The position numbers and the translations under genes are program-made. DNA of 64,000 nt from Corticium candelabrum (Eukaryota; Porifera; Homoscleromorpha; Homosclerophorida; Plakinidae): the NCBI RefSeq assembly GCF_963422355.1, contig NC_085093.1, positions 5,256,018 to 5,320,017 of the forward strand. The letters run 5' to 3'. The notes below the pieces were generated by a model. It was not told the origin of the DNA, searched no databases, and worked only from the letters and a program-made list of their open reading frames with translations. Below, one piece after another: positions 35,281-47,130 of the stretch (positions within the stretch are counted from its first letter, which is position 1; the number at the start of each line of letters is the position of its first letter).

Positions 35281-37205
35281 ATGGAAACTTGGCTAGAGCA
35301 AAGCGTGTTGTCAGAGTGCTACAAGCCGCTGTCTGACGCTGGAATCAATATCCTCGAGATTGCTGCTCGCCTGACGAAGGAGGACCTGAAGATGGCAAAA
35401 ATCGAGCAGAGTGACATCGTTGAGAGACTTTTGACAGCTTGCAGCTCGTTGAAATTTGGTAAGATTGACGATATGTGACAGAAATGTGGGATTAACGTCG
35501 TAAGTTATTCACTTGTTGAAGGTAAACTATCAATGGATGTGGAAAAAGTAGATGGAAAAACTGATGGCGGTCAGCACGTGCCCACGGCGTCTTTTACTGC
35601 CAACTGTGATTACCAAGCGACGGAGTATGTCAAACTTACCTACCTAACTGTTTGAATATGACAATGAACGTCTTGTAAATGGCATTTTAGTGACAGTGAG
35701 CTAACAATTAAGAAGGGGGACCTAGTTGTGGTGTTGGATAAAAGTGACAAGGACAGATGGAAAGGAGTTGTACGTGAAACTGAAGGCTTCTTTCCGCGTA
35801 GGATTTTTAATGAAATCCTAAATTCTTCAGCCAGCAGTCCACAGCCGCTTTCAGATGAGGCAACTGCAAAGGAACCAGTTATTGTCAATCAACCAACAAG
35901 AACAACTGCATCAGGTGCTGCAGAGGTACCAACATTGCGTGAAGTTGCAGAGGGAAGGACAATCGAGATCAAGCCACCACTTCATCACGCCCTACAGAGG
36001 AACTGAATGTGCTTGAGCTTGCAGAGGGAAAGGACAATCGAGATCAAGCAACAACTGCCTCACATGCTACAGGTATCAATGGTGCTTGAGCTTGCACTGG
36101 GAAACGTCGATCAAGGTCAAGTGACAACTGCATCACATGCTACAGAGGGATCAACGTTGCTTAAGCTTGCAGAGGCAAAGGATGATATAGCCACAGAAGT
36201 TAGCTCTGCGTGAAGCGACAAAACTGGAAATCTCCATGACCTTGGTGGTCTTGTTGCAGTAACAGGGTAGGATGAAGAAGGAATTTAAGTGTTTTTACCT
36301 TTTTTAATTTGTTGTTTATACAGGGAGCAGACCAGGTTGCAGCAGTGGCTGGAAGAGGTTCAGCTGTCTGACCTCTACAAATTGCTTTGTGATGCAGGGA
36401 TACAAGATCTGGAAGCGCTTTCACATGTGAGCAGGGATGAACTAGAAAGAGCAGGAATCAATAAAAATACAATAAGCAGACTACTGACTGCAAGCAATAT
36501 GTTGAAATTGGGTAAGCATATTGCTGTGTATTAGTTAGAGACATTAGTCTATGCCATGACACTTGATATGGTTCTACAGGTGCATCACATTCAAGGGGTC
36601 AACTATATACAGCTGAACATGGCTATTTTCAAAAAGAGTAAAGACACTTGAACATTTCATGCACATTTGGCTTCTGTTCTGTTCTGACTGTCAATATTAT
36701 CTATTGTCTAGTGATTCCAAATTGACAATTGATAGAGGTGACAAAGTTTTAGTAACTGACATGTCAGACAAGCATAGGTGGAAAGGTACTGTCGATCAGT
36801 ATGAAGTTGGTTTCCATCTTGGGTGTTTGATAGCAAACAGAAACCTTCAGTACGTGATTCTCAACAATTGCCAGTCGCTGCTAGTGCAGATGATGAGGCA
36901 GCCAGGTCTGACTTGACAATCTCTAAGCATGAACTCCAGCCTTCTCAAACAGCAGACCCATCATCTTCGCCAGCAAGTTGTTATCAACAAGAACCATCTG
37001 CTAATACACAACAATCAGCTTCTATTGAAACTGCAACCGGGGAAGCTGAAAATGTTGTTTCTTCAGGTTCAATAGACAGTGCTGTTTGTCACTGGCAAAG
37101 TGGAGATTTGGTTGGTTGGCTGAAGCGTATCTGCTTTTACAACTTTTATAGTACTTTTGGTAAACTTGGCATAACAGATTTTCCTTCAGCTGTGGCTGTC
37201 ACTGA
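35281..37205 (+). pseudogene. S-mid: broken and truncated SAM/SH3 gene
   Basis: The first SAM exon (35281-35458) and exon 2 (35522-35624) are intact. Exon 3 from 35691 has a good SH3 (DRWKG ... GFFPRRIF), then a one-base loss near 35955 and a TGA at 36211-36213. The second SAM exon (36324-36511) is open. The second SH3 has a frameshift near 36803-36810. The third SAM is cut at 37205 by the tandem-duplication junction, so the last SH3 and the tail are missing. At most an N-terminal SAM-SH3 fragment could be made. Confidence 0.85.
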
Positions 37206-37588
37206 CGGGAGGCTGAAATTGTCATACGAGAACCGGACACTGCCAGGCTCACGTGAGTCTGGGGACGAGGCTAAATCTCGGCATGTATTGGATCAAATGC
37301 CTTCCGGCAAAACTGATTCCATTTCACTCAATACGGTACAAGGGAACCAAATTTAATACATGAACATCACAACAGATTAATAAACAATGCATAACATTCT
37401 ACACCTAAATTTTCCAGTCTATCAAAATTGATATATATTATATTGCAGCATAACAGGTTTGCTTGACTGCACTAATATGCTGAAAAGCGAGTACTAATAC
37501 AGTTATAGCAAACACACTCATTGTCAAACTCTGTGACATCTGGACTCTTCTTTCCTCTTACACAGCAAACTTACGTGTTGCTTACAAA
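37206..37588. other. tandem-duplication junction and K2 3' flank
   Basis: About 68 bases (37206-37273) match neither repeat copy. They end GAGTCTGGGGACGAGGCTAA, resembling the terminus of the foldback element at 45140-45159 (GTCTGGCTACGCGAGGCTAA). The sequence then resumes as the second copy of the repeat unit. Confidence 0.5.
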
Positions 37589-40500
37589 CTACTGTTCCAT
37601 ATTCAATGCCTCGACAGTGTTCAGATCCGACAGTGTGCCGTCATGCATCCCTCCGGCTGCTAGAATGATTTCATCTGCAAAAGTGCACATCCCATGCAGA
37701 AAACGAGGGTCGCTCATCGATGGCAACTGCTGCCAAACACCAGGCCAGCTGTCCAATCACGATGCACTATTTCCTATCATTCCATTATATTGAGGCATCA
37801 TTCTTCCGCCACCAACCATGAGCTTTCCTGATGCAACAGCACAAGAACAGCCATACAGTGATGTCGCAGGCAGACTAAACAAATGAAGGTCAGAAATGGA
37901 CATGGCTTCTACAGAGTTAATGTACTGACCGGCCCATCCTCAGACAACACAAAGCATGTTATCGATAATAACACTGCTACACAATTTTCTTGCCTGCTTG
38001 AGCTTTGCACTACCAGACTGCTGACCACTTCGCATATCATAGATCAACACATTGCCCAATGTGCCAGACTGATATTCACCTCCAACGATATATATATTGT
38101 CACCATCCAAAACAGCACTGAAGCATTCCAGTTGTGACCCAAGTTCCAAAGAACAGAAATCACCCCACACATTATTATCAATATCATATGCACTAATTTT
38201 CAAGCTCCAGCCAGTACTACTATTGCGTTGGGGATAATAAGTGGCAAACAGGCAATCGTTGGCTGTAAAAATTGTTTGAATTCGAGCTCCTAGTTCAGGC
38301 ACAGTTGCACGACTCATCCAACCATTGTCGCTTGACATGATATCACAAAGGTATAAGTTATGAAAGCCACTAACTACCACCTTGCCTTTGACTGTGCCGA
38401 TACAATTAAGAAAGCCATGCCTCTTTGGTAGTTGGGGCAACTGTGTCCACCTTTTTGGTAAAAGATGAGCCTGCAAAGTAATGGCAACAACGTCAACAGT
38501 TTTTATATGATACAACTACTAACCTCCTGCTCAGCAATCCGTCCAGGTTTCTGTCATGCTGTTTCAACAAAAGATAACCCATTATCTAAATCACGATGAC
38601 CATGTAAAATGGTATCACCTATTCTGTCTGCAGATTCTTCAACTGTTACAATGAGTTTCACTGGGAGAGAGTCCAAAAACCCACCCATACCATATGACAC
38701 ACCTATAGTTAAACAAGAGAAGTCAGTTGCAATTCAACTGTCCTGTTATGATAATAAGAGAACATACGAGGTATAATGGGACCACTTCTTTCGTGTAAAA
38801 AAGAGAAAGTAAAGAGGGTAAAAAGTTGACTGATGCAGTTGTTGGAATATCAACTTCACTTTGAGTCACAGATGATACAGATGATGTAAATGGCAGAGTT
38901 GTACTGGTACGACTGGGACTCAATCCAAATACGGTATTTGATAATGCTGTGCTGGAAGAACCTGAATGTGGCACCACATCGGAAAGCGTTGAAGCAGAAC
39001 TTGAAGCAGTTGATCCCAAATTTGATTCATCAAAAGAGTCAAGCAACATTGAAGCTGATGATGATACATTTGTATCAGAGACTGGTTGAATAGACATGCT
39101 ACTAATCGCATTGCCATCATCTACTTCTGTAGCTAAATTGTCTATGCCACCACGGCTGCTCTGATTGCATGAGATGGATGTTTGTCCTATGATCCCTTCA
39201 AACATTGTAATTATTTCTAGAAAATCAAACAATTGTAACAAAATAAACCCACAGCTTACCTAGTATATGTCTAGTAATTGTTTTACCTCCAAAATCTAGC
39301 CTGCTGTCTGGCTGATCACTCCAGCAACGAGTAATTAATTGTCGAAAGCCTTTACTGCAGTTGTCACTCAGTTTAGGTCTCTGGTTAGCCAGGACATTTG
39401 CACGAATCACTGCACTGCTCATTGTAGCTACATAAAAATAGCATAGTGACACTCTCATTCAAACTTACAAGTAGTACAAACTAGAGCAACCATAAACAGG
39501 CTTCATTTCTTTCAGTTGCCACAGAATGATAGAATACCTGAGTAGGACAGTGCATTCAATGACTATACTTCAGAGTAAAACACGGAGAACTTACGAATAA
39601 ACATCAATCTTTGTTTCTTGTTTCTTCTCTACTTTGTCTAGAAAGACTTCTGGGGCAGTGAATGCAATGGTTCCCATCACAGTTGAGATACTGCTCGATT
39701 GAACTGCTGATCGTCTTGAAATTCCTCTCATTGTTGACAATCCAAAGTCTATAATCTGTCAGCAAAGACATCCATGAAGTAGAAGCCATCTACAATGGAA
39801 TTGCACAACCTGCCTGCCTACTGAAAAGTGTGCTTTTCTGTGTTCAATTGTGGACATTAGTTTAGAATTTGTGATAATTTTTAAATACAATTGCTTTGAT
39901 CGTAAACTTCAAATGGCAAAACATGAATTGATGAATGGATTTATTTATTTATTAATCAATTTGATAAATGGAACATGTCAATTGTAAACAACTATTATGT
40001 CATTGTCAAGCTTTGACTCTAACTGCCAATTTTGAACTCGTCTGAGGTATTAGCAGCTGAAATTTCATATATATAGTAACATGTGAAGCTGTCTACAGAT
40101 ATCATACTTACAAAGAGACACAAACAGACAAAGACACAGACAGACAGATAGACACAAAAACGAAGACCTCTGAGAACATTACAACATCAGCCCATTGTGT
40201 GTTATGTTCCTGGTACTGACAATAATTCCATGATTGATACCCATGGATGCTCACCTTGCAGGAGTAATTGCAATCAACTAAAACATTGGCTGTTTTCAAG
40301 TCTCTGTGTATAATTGAAGGGTTGAGACTGTGCAAAAAGTCCATTCCCTTTGCAATTTCCAAACTCATCTTCAGTCGACAGCTCCACTATCTAATTTCAC
40401 GATGCTCACGTTCTTCTGACAGCAACATGCTCTCCAAATCCCCATTTCCTACATGCTCCATTACAATAGCATAATGGCCATGATCAGTGCATTTCCTACA

Positions 40501-40862
40501 TGTTCCATTACAATCGCATAATGGCCATAATCAGTGCATAAACCCAGTAATCGAACAACGTGAGGACATTCAGTCAGTCGATGAAGGATGGTAACTTCTA
40601 ACAGAAAAGTCTTCTCATCACTAAAGCAGATTTGCGTCAACCGCAGTAAAACAATGCTATTATAGCTCTTTTTGTGTATTTACCTAGGTTTCAGTCTCCT
40701 AGGCGTCGAGAGAATCTTTATGGCAACTAGTTGACCAGAACCTCTCAAGCGACATCTATAGACTTCTCCGAAGGTGCCTGAACCAAGCCAGTCATTGCCC
40801 CTGTCGTAGGCAAAGTCATCTGACCGAAACAGCGTCGGCCTAGGATCACTGGCTGCAGCCAT
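37589..40862 (-). pseudogene. K2: recently disabled kinase-Kelch gene
   Basis: It is nearly identical to K1, with the same eight-exon layout (exon 1 at 40684-40862, Kelch exon ending at 37589). Three disabling changes are visible. A TAG interrupts kinase exon 2 at 40387-40389, upstream of the HRDLK motif. A 47-base tandem duplication in the same exon (40445-40491 repeated at 40492-40538) shifts the frame. A TGA replaces Gly in the Kelch region at 37940-37942. The promoter and splice sites look normal, so a transcript may still be made. Confidence 0.88.
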
Positions 40863-41235
40863 TGCTGAAGACCCCGTGGATTGCCCGTATGTATGAAGCC
40901 AGAGAACGGTACGCGAACTAACCTAAAATACGCGTCGAAGCGTGTGTGCTTCAGTTTAGCTTATAGTGTAGCGTTTAAATAATTAGTGATTGTTAGTAAG
41001 TTATGCATTGCGAGAAGAAAAATTGGAGGCGTGGTCACCTCACGTGATTCTTTCTCTCGAAAAATCTTGCTCAATTATATAGGTAGGGTTTACTCTGTGA
41101 CATGTACATTTTACAGCTATGTTTTTCTGTTAGTTGAAAGAGAGAAACATGTATCCAGTCAATAGAAATGTCTAGTTTACAACTTTCCTAAATGATCACG
41201 TTGTATACGGGGATATTTTTCTGTTGAAGCACCGC
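40863..41235. promoter_or_regulatory. bidirectional promoter, K2 / S-right
   Basis: 373 bases lie between the ATGs. The block at about 41022-41056 reads ATTGGAGGCGTGGTCACC then TCACGTGATTCTTTCT. It has an intact palindromic TCACGTGA E-box of the type bound by MiT/USF-class bHLH-zipper factors. It presumably drives S-right. Confidence 0.62.
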
Positions 41236-43992
41236 ATGGAAACTTGGCTAGAGCAAAGCGGGTTGTCAGAGTGCTACAAGCCGCTATCTGACGCTGGAAT
41301 TAATACCCTCGAGATTGCTGCTCGCCTTACGAAGGAGGACCTTGAGAGGGCAAAAATCGAGCAGAGTGACATCGTTGAGAGACTTTTGACAGCTTGTAGC
41401 TCGTTGAAATTTGGTAAGATTCATGGTAGGTGTGAGAAATGTGGGATTAATGTCGTAATTTATTCACGTGTCGAAGGTAAACTATCAATGGATATGGAAA
41501 AAGCAGATGGAAAAACTGATGGCGGTCAGCACGTGCCCACAGCGTCTTTTACTGCCGACTGTGATTACCAAGCGACGGAGTATGTCAAAATTACCTACCT
41601 AACTGTTTGAATGTGACAGTGACTGTCTTGTAAATGGCGTTTTAGTGACAGTGAGCTAACAATTAAGAAGGGGGACCTAGTGGTGGTGTTGGATAAAGGT
41701 GACAAGGACAGATGGAAAGGAGTTGTACATGAAAAGGAAGGCTTCTTTCCGCGTAGGATTTTTAATGAAATCCTAAATTCTTCAGCCAGCAGTCCACAGC
41801 CGCTTTCAGATGAGGCAACTGCAAAGGAACCAATTATTGTCAATCAACCAACAAGAACAACTGCATCAAGTGCTGCAGAGGTACCAACATTGCGTGAAGT
41901 CGCAGAGGGAAAGGACGATCTCGATCAAACCACCTCTTCATCACACGCTACAGAGGAACTGAAGGTGCTTGAGCTTTCAGAGGGAAAGGACAATCTAGAT
42001 CAACCAACAACTGACTCACATGCTATAGAGGTACCAATAGAGCTTGCACAGGTAAACGTCGATCAAGGTCAAGTGACAACTGCATCACGTGCTACAGAGG
42101 AATCAACGTTGCTTAAGCTTGCAGAAGCAAAGAATGATGTAGCCACAGAGGTTAGCACTGCGTCAAGCGGCAAAAGTGGACTTCTTGCAGTAACAGGGTA
42201 GGATGAATAAGGAAGTGTTTTATCTTTTTTTATTTTGTTGTTTATACAGGGAACAGACCAGTTTGCAGCAGTGGCTGGAAGAGGTTCAGCTGTCTGATCT
42301 CTACAAATTGCTTTGTGATGCAGGGATAGAAGATCTGGAAGCCGTTTCAAGTGTGAGCACAGACGAACTAGAAAGAGCAGGAATCAATAAAAATACAATA
42401 AGGAGACTACTGACTGCAAGCAATATGTTGAAATTGGGTAAGCATATTGCTGTGTATTAGTTAGAGACATTAGTCTATGCCATGACACTTGATATGGTTC
42501 TACAGGTGCATCACATTCAAGGGGTCAACTATATACAGCTGAACGTGGCTATTGTCAAAATGGGTAAAGACTCTTGAACATTTCATACACAAATTTTGCT
42601 TTTGTGACGTTGTGACTGTCAATGTCTATTGTCTAGTGATTCCGAATTGACAATTGAGAGAGGTGACAAAGTTTTAGTAACTGACATGTCAGACAAGCAT
42701 AGATGGAAAGGTACTGTCAATCAGAAGGAAGGTTGGTTTCCATCTTGGGTGCTTGTTGGCAAACAGAAACCTTCAGGGAGTGATTCACAACCATTGGCAG
42801 CCTCTGCTAGTGCAGATGATGAGGCAGCCAGGTCTGATTTGACAATCTCTAAGCACAAACTCCAGCCATCTCAAACAGTAGACCCATCATCTTTGGAAGC
42901 AAGTTCTGATCAACACGAACCACCTGCTAATAATACACAACAATTATCTTTCATTGAAACTACAACTGGGGAAGCTGAAAACGTTGTGTCTTTAGGTTCA
43001 ATAGACAGTGCTGTTTGTCACTGGAACAGTGGAGATTTTGTTGGTTGGCTGAAGCATATTGGCTTTATTGACTTCCATGGACGTCTTGGTAGAGTTGGCG
43101 TCACAGATCTTTCTTCAGCTGCAGCTGTCACTGAACAAAAGCTAAGGAAAGCAGGCATTAAGAAGCAATGGAGGATTAATAAGTTTTTACAAGAAAGTGC
43201 AAAGTTGAAGGATGGTAAAATTGTTTCCTTGTTTGTAGAAAGGCTAGATTTTTTGTGTGTTTTGCAATGTTTGTTAGAATTCCAAGAAGATTCAGATACT
43301 GATGATTTTGGTCCTAGCATGATAGCTTTTGAAGCATACCATGATTACAAGGCACAAAGGTAAGGTGGTGACTGCAGTTTTGGTGTCTTGTTTGATGTTT
43401 CTGTTTTAGTGATGGTGAGTTGACTATCGAAAAGGGTGAAATGGTAATTGTGTGGAATCAAACCAACCCACGCCAATGGAAGGGCTGTGTAAACAACAAG
43501 AAGGGTATGTTTCCTTCGTGGATTTTCAAGAAAGGATTAAAACGACCGTCGGGAGCACCGTCTTCACGTGGTGATACAGCAAAGAAACATTCGGGAGTTG
43601 ATCCAAACACTCAGAACAAGCGATCAGAAGTTCAAACTTTGTTGTCAGTTTCACAAAATGACAAAGCAGATGATCACTTAGCAACTCAAGTACCTAATGT
43701 TCAACCCTCTGACCATCGAGACGCACTATGTGTATCATCTGGGCTTGGTGAGAAAGATTAGTGTTTGTTATTGTTGTCACAAGCATTACTTACTATCACT
43801 ACCGTGTCTCAATTAAATCAGTCTTGTATTTATGTATGTACAGGCTCTAGTGCTCAGCATGGTGAGACTAAAGTGTCTGAGTCATCAACGTCGAGTAGTA
43901 GTGATGCTATTACATCAGGCATAAACAATGGCGCTAAAGTCAGTGCGGATGAAGCATCTGGCAGTTCAAGCAAGGTACACGAATTGTATTAG
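41236..43992 (+). CDS. S-right: triple SAM-SH3 scaffold protein, intact
   Basis: Nine exons total 2226 bases (741 residues plus stop): 41236-41413, 41477-41579, 41646-42197, 42250-42437, 42506-42563, 42637-43214, 43278-43359, 43410-43747 and 43844-43992. Phases agree throughout. Three SAM and three SH3 domains alternate. SAM1 is at about 1-59 (METWLEQSGLSECYKPLSDA). SH3-1 is at 84-138 (DYQAT, DRWKG, GFFPRRIF). SAM2 is at 278-340 (LQQWLEEVQLSDLYKLL). SH3-2 is at 346-400 (LYTAERGY, HRWKG, GWFPSWV). SAM3 is at 487-552 (FVGWLKHIGFIDFHGRLG). SH3-3 is at 566-621 (YHDYKAQ, RQWKG, GMFPSWIF). The 139-277 linker holds imperfect ~22-residue repeats (ATEE..KLLELAEGKDN). SAM domains often polymerise and SH3 domains bind PxxP ligands, so a scaffold role is inferred. 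No enzymatic domain is seen. Confidence 0.88.
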
Positions 43993-44123
43993 CTTTTGTT
44001 TATTCTGTTTCAAAGCTCACTAAGGAATACGTATGCTGCCTATTGTTTCTGCGTCCATAATAATAGTACAGTATGTGATATTGTACAGTAGGTGATGTGT
44101 GAGGGTTTTGCTGCATGGTAAGA

Positions 44124-44195
44124 CGTTGTTGTTGTTGTGGTTGTTGTTGTTGTTGTTGTCGTCGTCGTCGTCGTCGTTGTTGGTGGTGGTGTGGT
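44124..44195. repeat. GTT / GTC trinucleotide repeat
   Basis: Runs of GTT pass into GTC and GGT units just upstream of the foldback element. Confidence 0.92.
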
Positions 44196-44201
44196 TGAGG
44201 T

Positions 44202-45159
44202 TTAGTCTCGCGTAGCCAGACCCGTTTTCACCGCGTCATACTTCCAGGCTACAAAAGGTTCTGGTGAGCAGCCTTTGATGTGGCTGTGTGCCGCGTAGCC
44301 AGAATCGGTTATCTAAAGACCGGATTTAGTTTTGTAAGCGCTTCACTAAAGACGAGATTGGTATGCACGCAGTGCAATCCTAGCTCTTGTTTCTTAGAAC
44401 AACTGAAAGAGTACAGCTAGAGTCGTTGCTGTTTGTGAAACCTGCATGTCTACATCAGCAGTTGAACGCAGCCGGGGGAACGTTGACGTCGGCAGGTTTA
44501 GATTTTATGCAGGCACTGATCGATGTCGTACGTCTACCGTTGTGCGCTCGTGTCGCAACGGCGACTGAATGGGATCCTACTAGATCCTGTTTGCTGTTTG
44601 ACATCTATTTTAAAAGCGACCGCAGACAGTCCAGAGTGAGCGATATCTGGAATGGCTTGGAGCTGACGTCATCGAAACGTTAGACGAGTTGTCGTTCTGT
44701 GTACATGTTTGGGAAAGTATCATGTCTTTTGTGCGTTTGATTTACATCGAGTACGTTCGCATCCATTTAATACGTTCGCATTCAGTCTCCGTTGTGGCAG
44801 GAGCGCACAACGCTACATAGGACGTCCATCATGACAGATTGCCTAGGAGATGGAAGCCTGTCGACGTCAACGTTTCCGCAGCCGCGTTTTGCTGTAGATA
44901 TGCAGATTTCACAAACAGCAACGACTCTAGCTGTAGTCTTTGAGTTGTTCTCTTCCAAACAAGACAAGCTAATTGAGATGGGGTTGCACTGCGTGCATAC
45001 TAATCTAGTCTTTAGTGAAGCGTTTAAGAAACTAAATCCCGTTTATGGATAGCTGATTTCTAGCTAGGCGGCACACAGCGACATCAAAGGTTGTTCACCA
45101 GACCCATTGCCCCCTCGGAAGTATGACAAGGCTGAAGGGGTCTGGCTACGCGAGGCTAA
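44202..45159. mobile_element. foldback-type element with ~300-bp inverted arms
   Basis: The left end TTAGTCTCGCGTAGCCAGAC is matched by the reverse complement of the right end (TTAGCCTCGCGTAGCCAGAC). Similarity between arms continues for about 300 bases (44202-44505 against 44860-45159). It includes ATGCACGCAGTGCAA and AGAGTCGTTGCTGTTTGTGA. A loop of about 350 bases lies between. Two open frames inside (44387-44683 and 44792-45052) match nothing I recognise and span the arms. No transposase is present, so it is probably non-autonomous. It is missing from the mirror position in the left arm. Confidence 0.75.
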
Positions 45160-46027
45160 TTTTGTATGTGTACTAACACGGATTTTCTGCTAAGCCTGGT
45201 GTCATTCGAGCGTGTTAGAGTTCGTTTTCCAATTTTATTTTTACTAAACAGAGAAACGGACAGATAAACGAAATTGTAGAGTTGAGGGTGTGTCCTTATG
45301 GTGGGAGTTGACCTGATGGACACTTGAGCTTTGTTGAAAGGTGGCTGCTTACTAGCCATGCTAATGCCGCAATAAACTATTGACTCCTTACCTTTGTCGA
45401 ATCTTCAGCGTCTCATATCACCAGGTAACTTCGTCGTCAGATACCTTCTCCGCACGAACTTCACTGGACGAACTTCCCAGACTTGCCGGAAGAAAAGTCC
45501 AGCCCGGGCTCGAGGATCAGAGCCCAAGCAGGCGCATGCGTGTAAGGTACCTTGCTGCAGACGTTTATCAGACCAGGACTCTGACCCTGGGCCTTTCATG
45601 TTAGAATACCAAAGGAGATATGGGTGGGAGGGTAAGGAGCAACAAATTGTTCCTGAAGCGCTGACCCTTTATTGCTGCAATGACCGCTACACGCCTGCAA
45701 TGCCAAGTTTAATCCTTCGCAATGAAAACAACGGCGTCAGTGAGCATCTTTTAGCACGCATGCTGTTATCACGTGACAGTTTAACCTAACCTGCTTGCTA
45801 AACCTATTACAAGACAAGTTTAGGCAAAGTTGTTTAGAATACTATAACTTACTAGCTCATTTGCCTGTTCTCTCGGGGGGGGGGGGGGGAAGGGTAATGT
45901 AATAACACAGATTCCCATTTTACAATTCAGTTATTGGGCGGAGAAAAGACAGACCCTGAATAATTCGTTTCCTGTGCATGTCACAACACTTATTATTCTT
46001 GTTAGCTAAAGACCCGGATATAATCAA
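45160..46027. other. intergenic stretch, no gene recognised
   Basis: Overlapping frames at 45380-45789 have no recognisable domain and no partner in the left arm. A run of 15 G lies at 45875-45889. Nothing else stands out. Confidence 0.4.
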
Positions 46028-46076
46028 TACACACACACGCACACGCACACACACATGCACACACACGCACACACAT

Positions 46077-46131
<55 letters not shown>
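46028..46131. repeat. CA microsatellite
   Basis: CA units with scattered CGCA and TGCA interruptions in the first half, then about 25 pure units. Confidence 0.96.
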
Positions 46132-46132
<1 letters not shown>

Positions 46133-46553
46133 CTCTTCTCTAGATGGATCGATATGCTCTAGCTGCATGTGTCCATACCCGTGTCTTGTAGGTAGATGAT
46201 GTGATTGTGGTAATAAGACTATGATTGCCACCGTAACAACAACAGATGTCCCTTTCGTGACTCACTTCCGTCCGGTCGCTAGTACAGAATGCACTAGATC
46301 CACCCGTAAAGTGAACCCCAGATAGTTTCAATTGGCGAGAAATCGACCGTCTCTTGTAGACTGCATGGGGATCATATGTGTCAAAATTCGAAGTCGCACC
46401 GCGGTCGCGTGGGTGCGAGATTTCACATGGGGTCCAATTCTCGAGAGGAGACCGTCTAAATACCAAAGGGTGCGTTTACATTGTGGTGTGGAACGCAGTC
46501 TTCATGCACGGTTTCGTGGCGATTGGCCTGGCAGTTTTAGCGTGATTGATGTT

Positions 46554-46592
<39 letters not shown>

Positions 46593-47130
46593 TATCAGAC
46601 TTTTATGGATATTAACGGTACCAAGTGCTCCTAACGCACCCAAAATTCAGCAAAACGTCATCTACGAACTAATTTAAGAAGGATCGCCTTTGAGGCTTCA
46701 TAGTTGTATTGACATAGTCGATACTTGTGTGTTGGTTGTGGGTTGCCAGTTTGCTTTAGTCAATTAATCTTGGCACCGTTAAGTCTCACAATCCTTACCT
46801 TGAAAAGTGCACAGGTATCGGTCTTCCTTGCTTATTAAACAGCAATCAGAATTACTCTGATCGCACATACAGGTAATAAACACGCCCACACAGGTAATTT
46901 CAATGCTTTATTTCTTCGTTGCTGTAAACGCCTGCAGTAAGCGGGTGCAAAGGTTCTGTCATGAAGTCACAGCTTTCATCTGAGAAATGTTTGATTTTGG
47001 TGAGAGTTCTCTTTTAACCGGTTAAAGCGCTAGTGAAACACGGCGCTATAAGTACTGCAGCTGCGTTATGCGTTGTGCAAGTGGTTATAATAATAGTAAT
47101 AATAACGATTTGCTGTTTTCTTGTTATTAG
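46132..47130. other. upstream flank of RNF213-B, including an ACAG repeat at 46554-46591
   Basis: This should hold the promoter and first exon of RNF213-B. A candidate frame at 47033-47218 with a hydrophobic stretch does not join exon 47131-47183 in phase and is not counted. The ACAG tract has about 9 units. Confidence 0.4.

Larger units (their letters stand above)
31356..37205. repeat. tandem duplication copy 1 (K1 + S-mid)
   Basis: This block of about 5.85 kb is nearly identical in long stretches to 37274-43134, in direct orientation. The similarity includes introns and the K/S promoter, so this duplication is much younger than the large inverted one. It ends inside the third-SAM exon of S-mid. 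Confidence 0.88.
37274..43134. repeat. tandem duplication copy 2 (K2 + S-right)
   Basis: Direct repeat of 31356-37205 at an offset of about 5.92 kb. Unlike copy 1, its S gene continues past the junction point into the complete 3' part. Confidence 0.88.

Noticed and set aside
44387..45052. Two open frames inside the foldback element as host genes
   Set aside because: They lie largely in the inverted arms, match no known domain and lack splice or conservation support.
45380..45789. Overlapping frames of 131 and 74 codons
   Set aside because: There is no recognisable domain, and nothing equivalent in the left arm; overlapping frames on both strands suggest chance.
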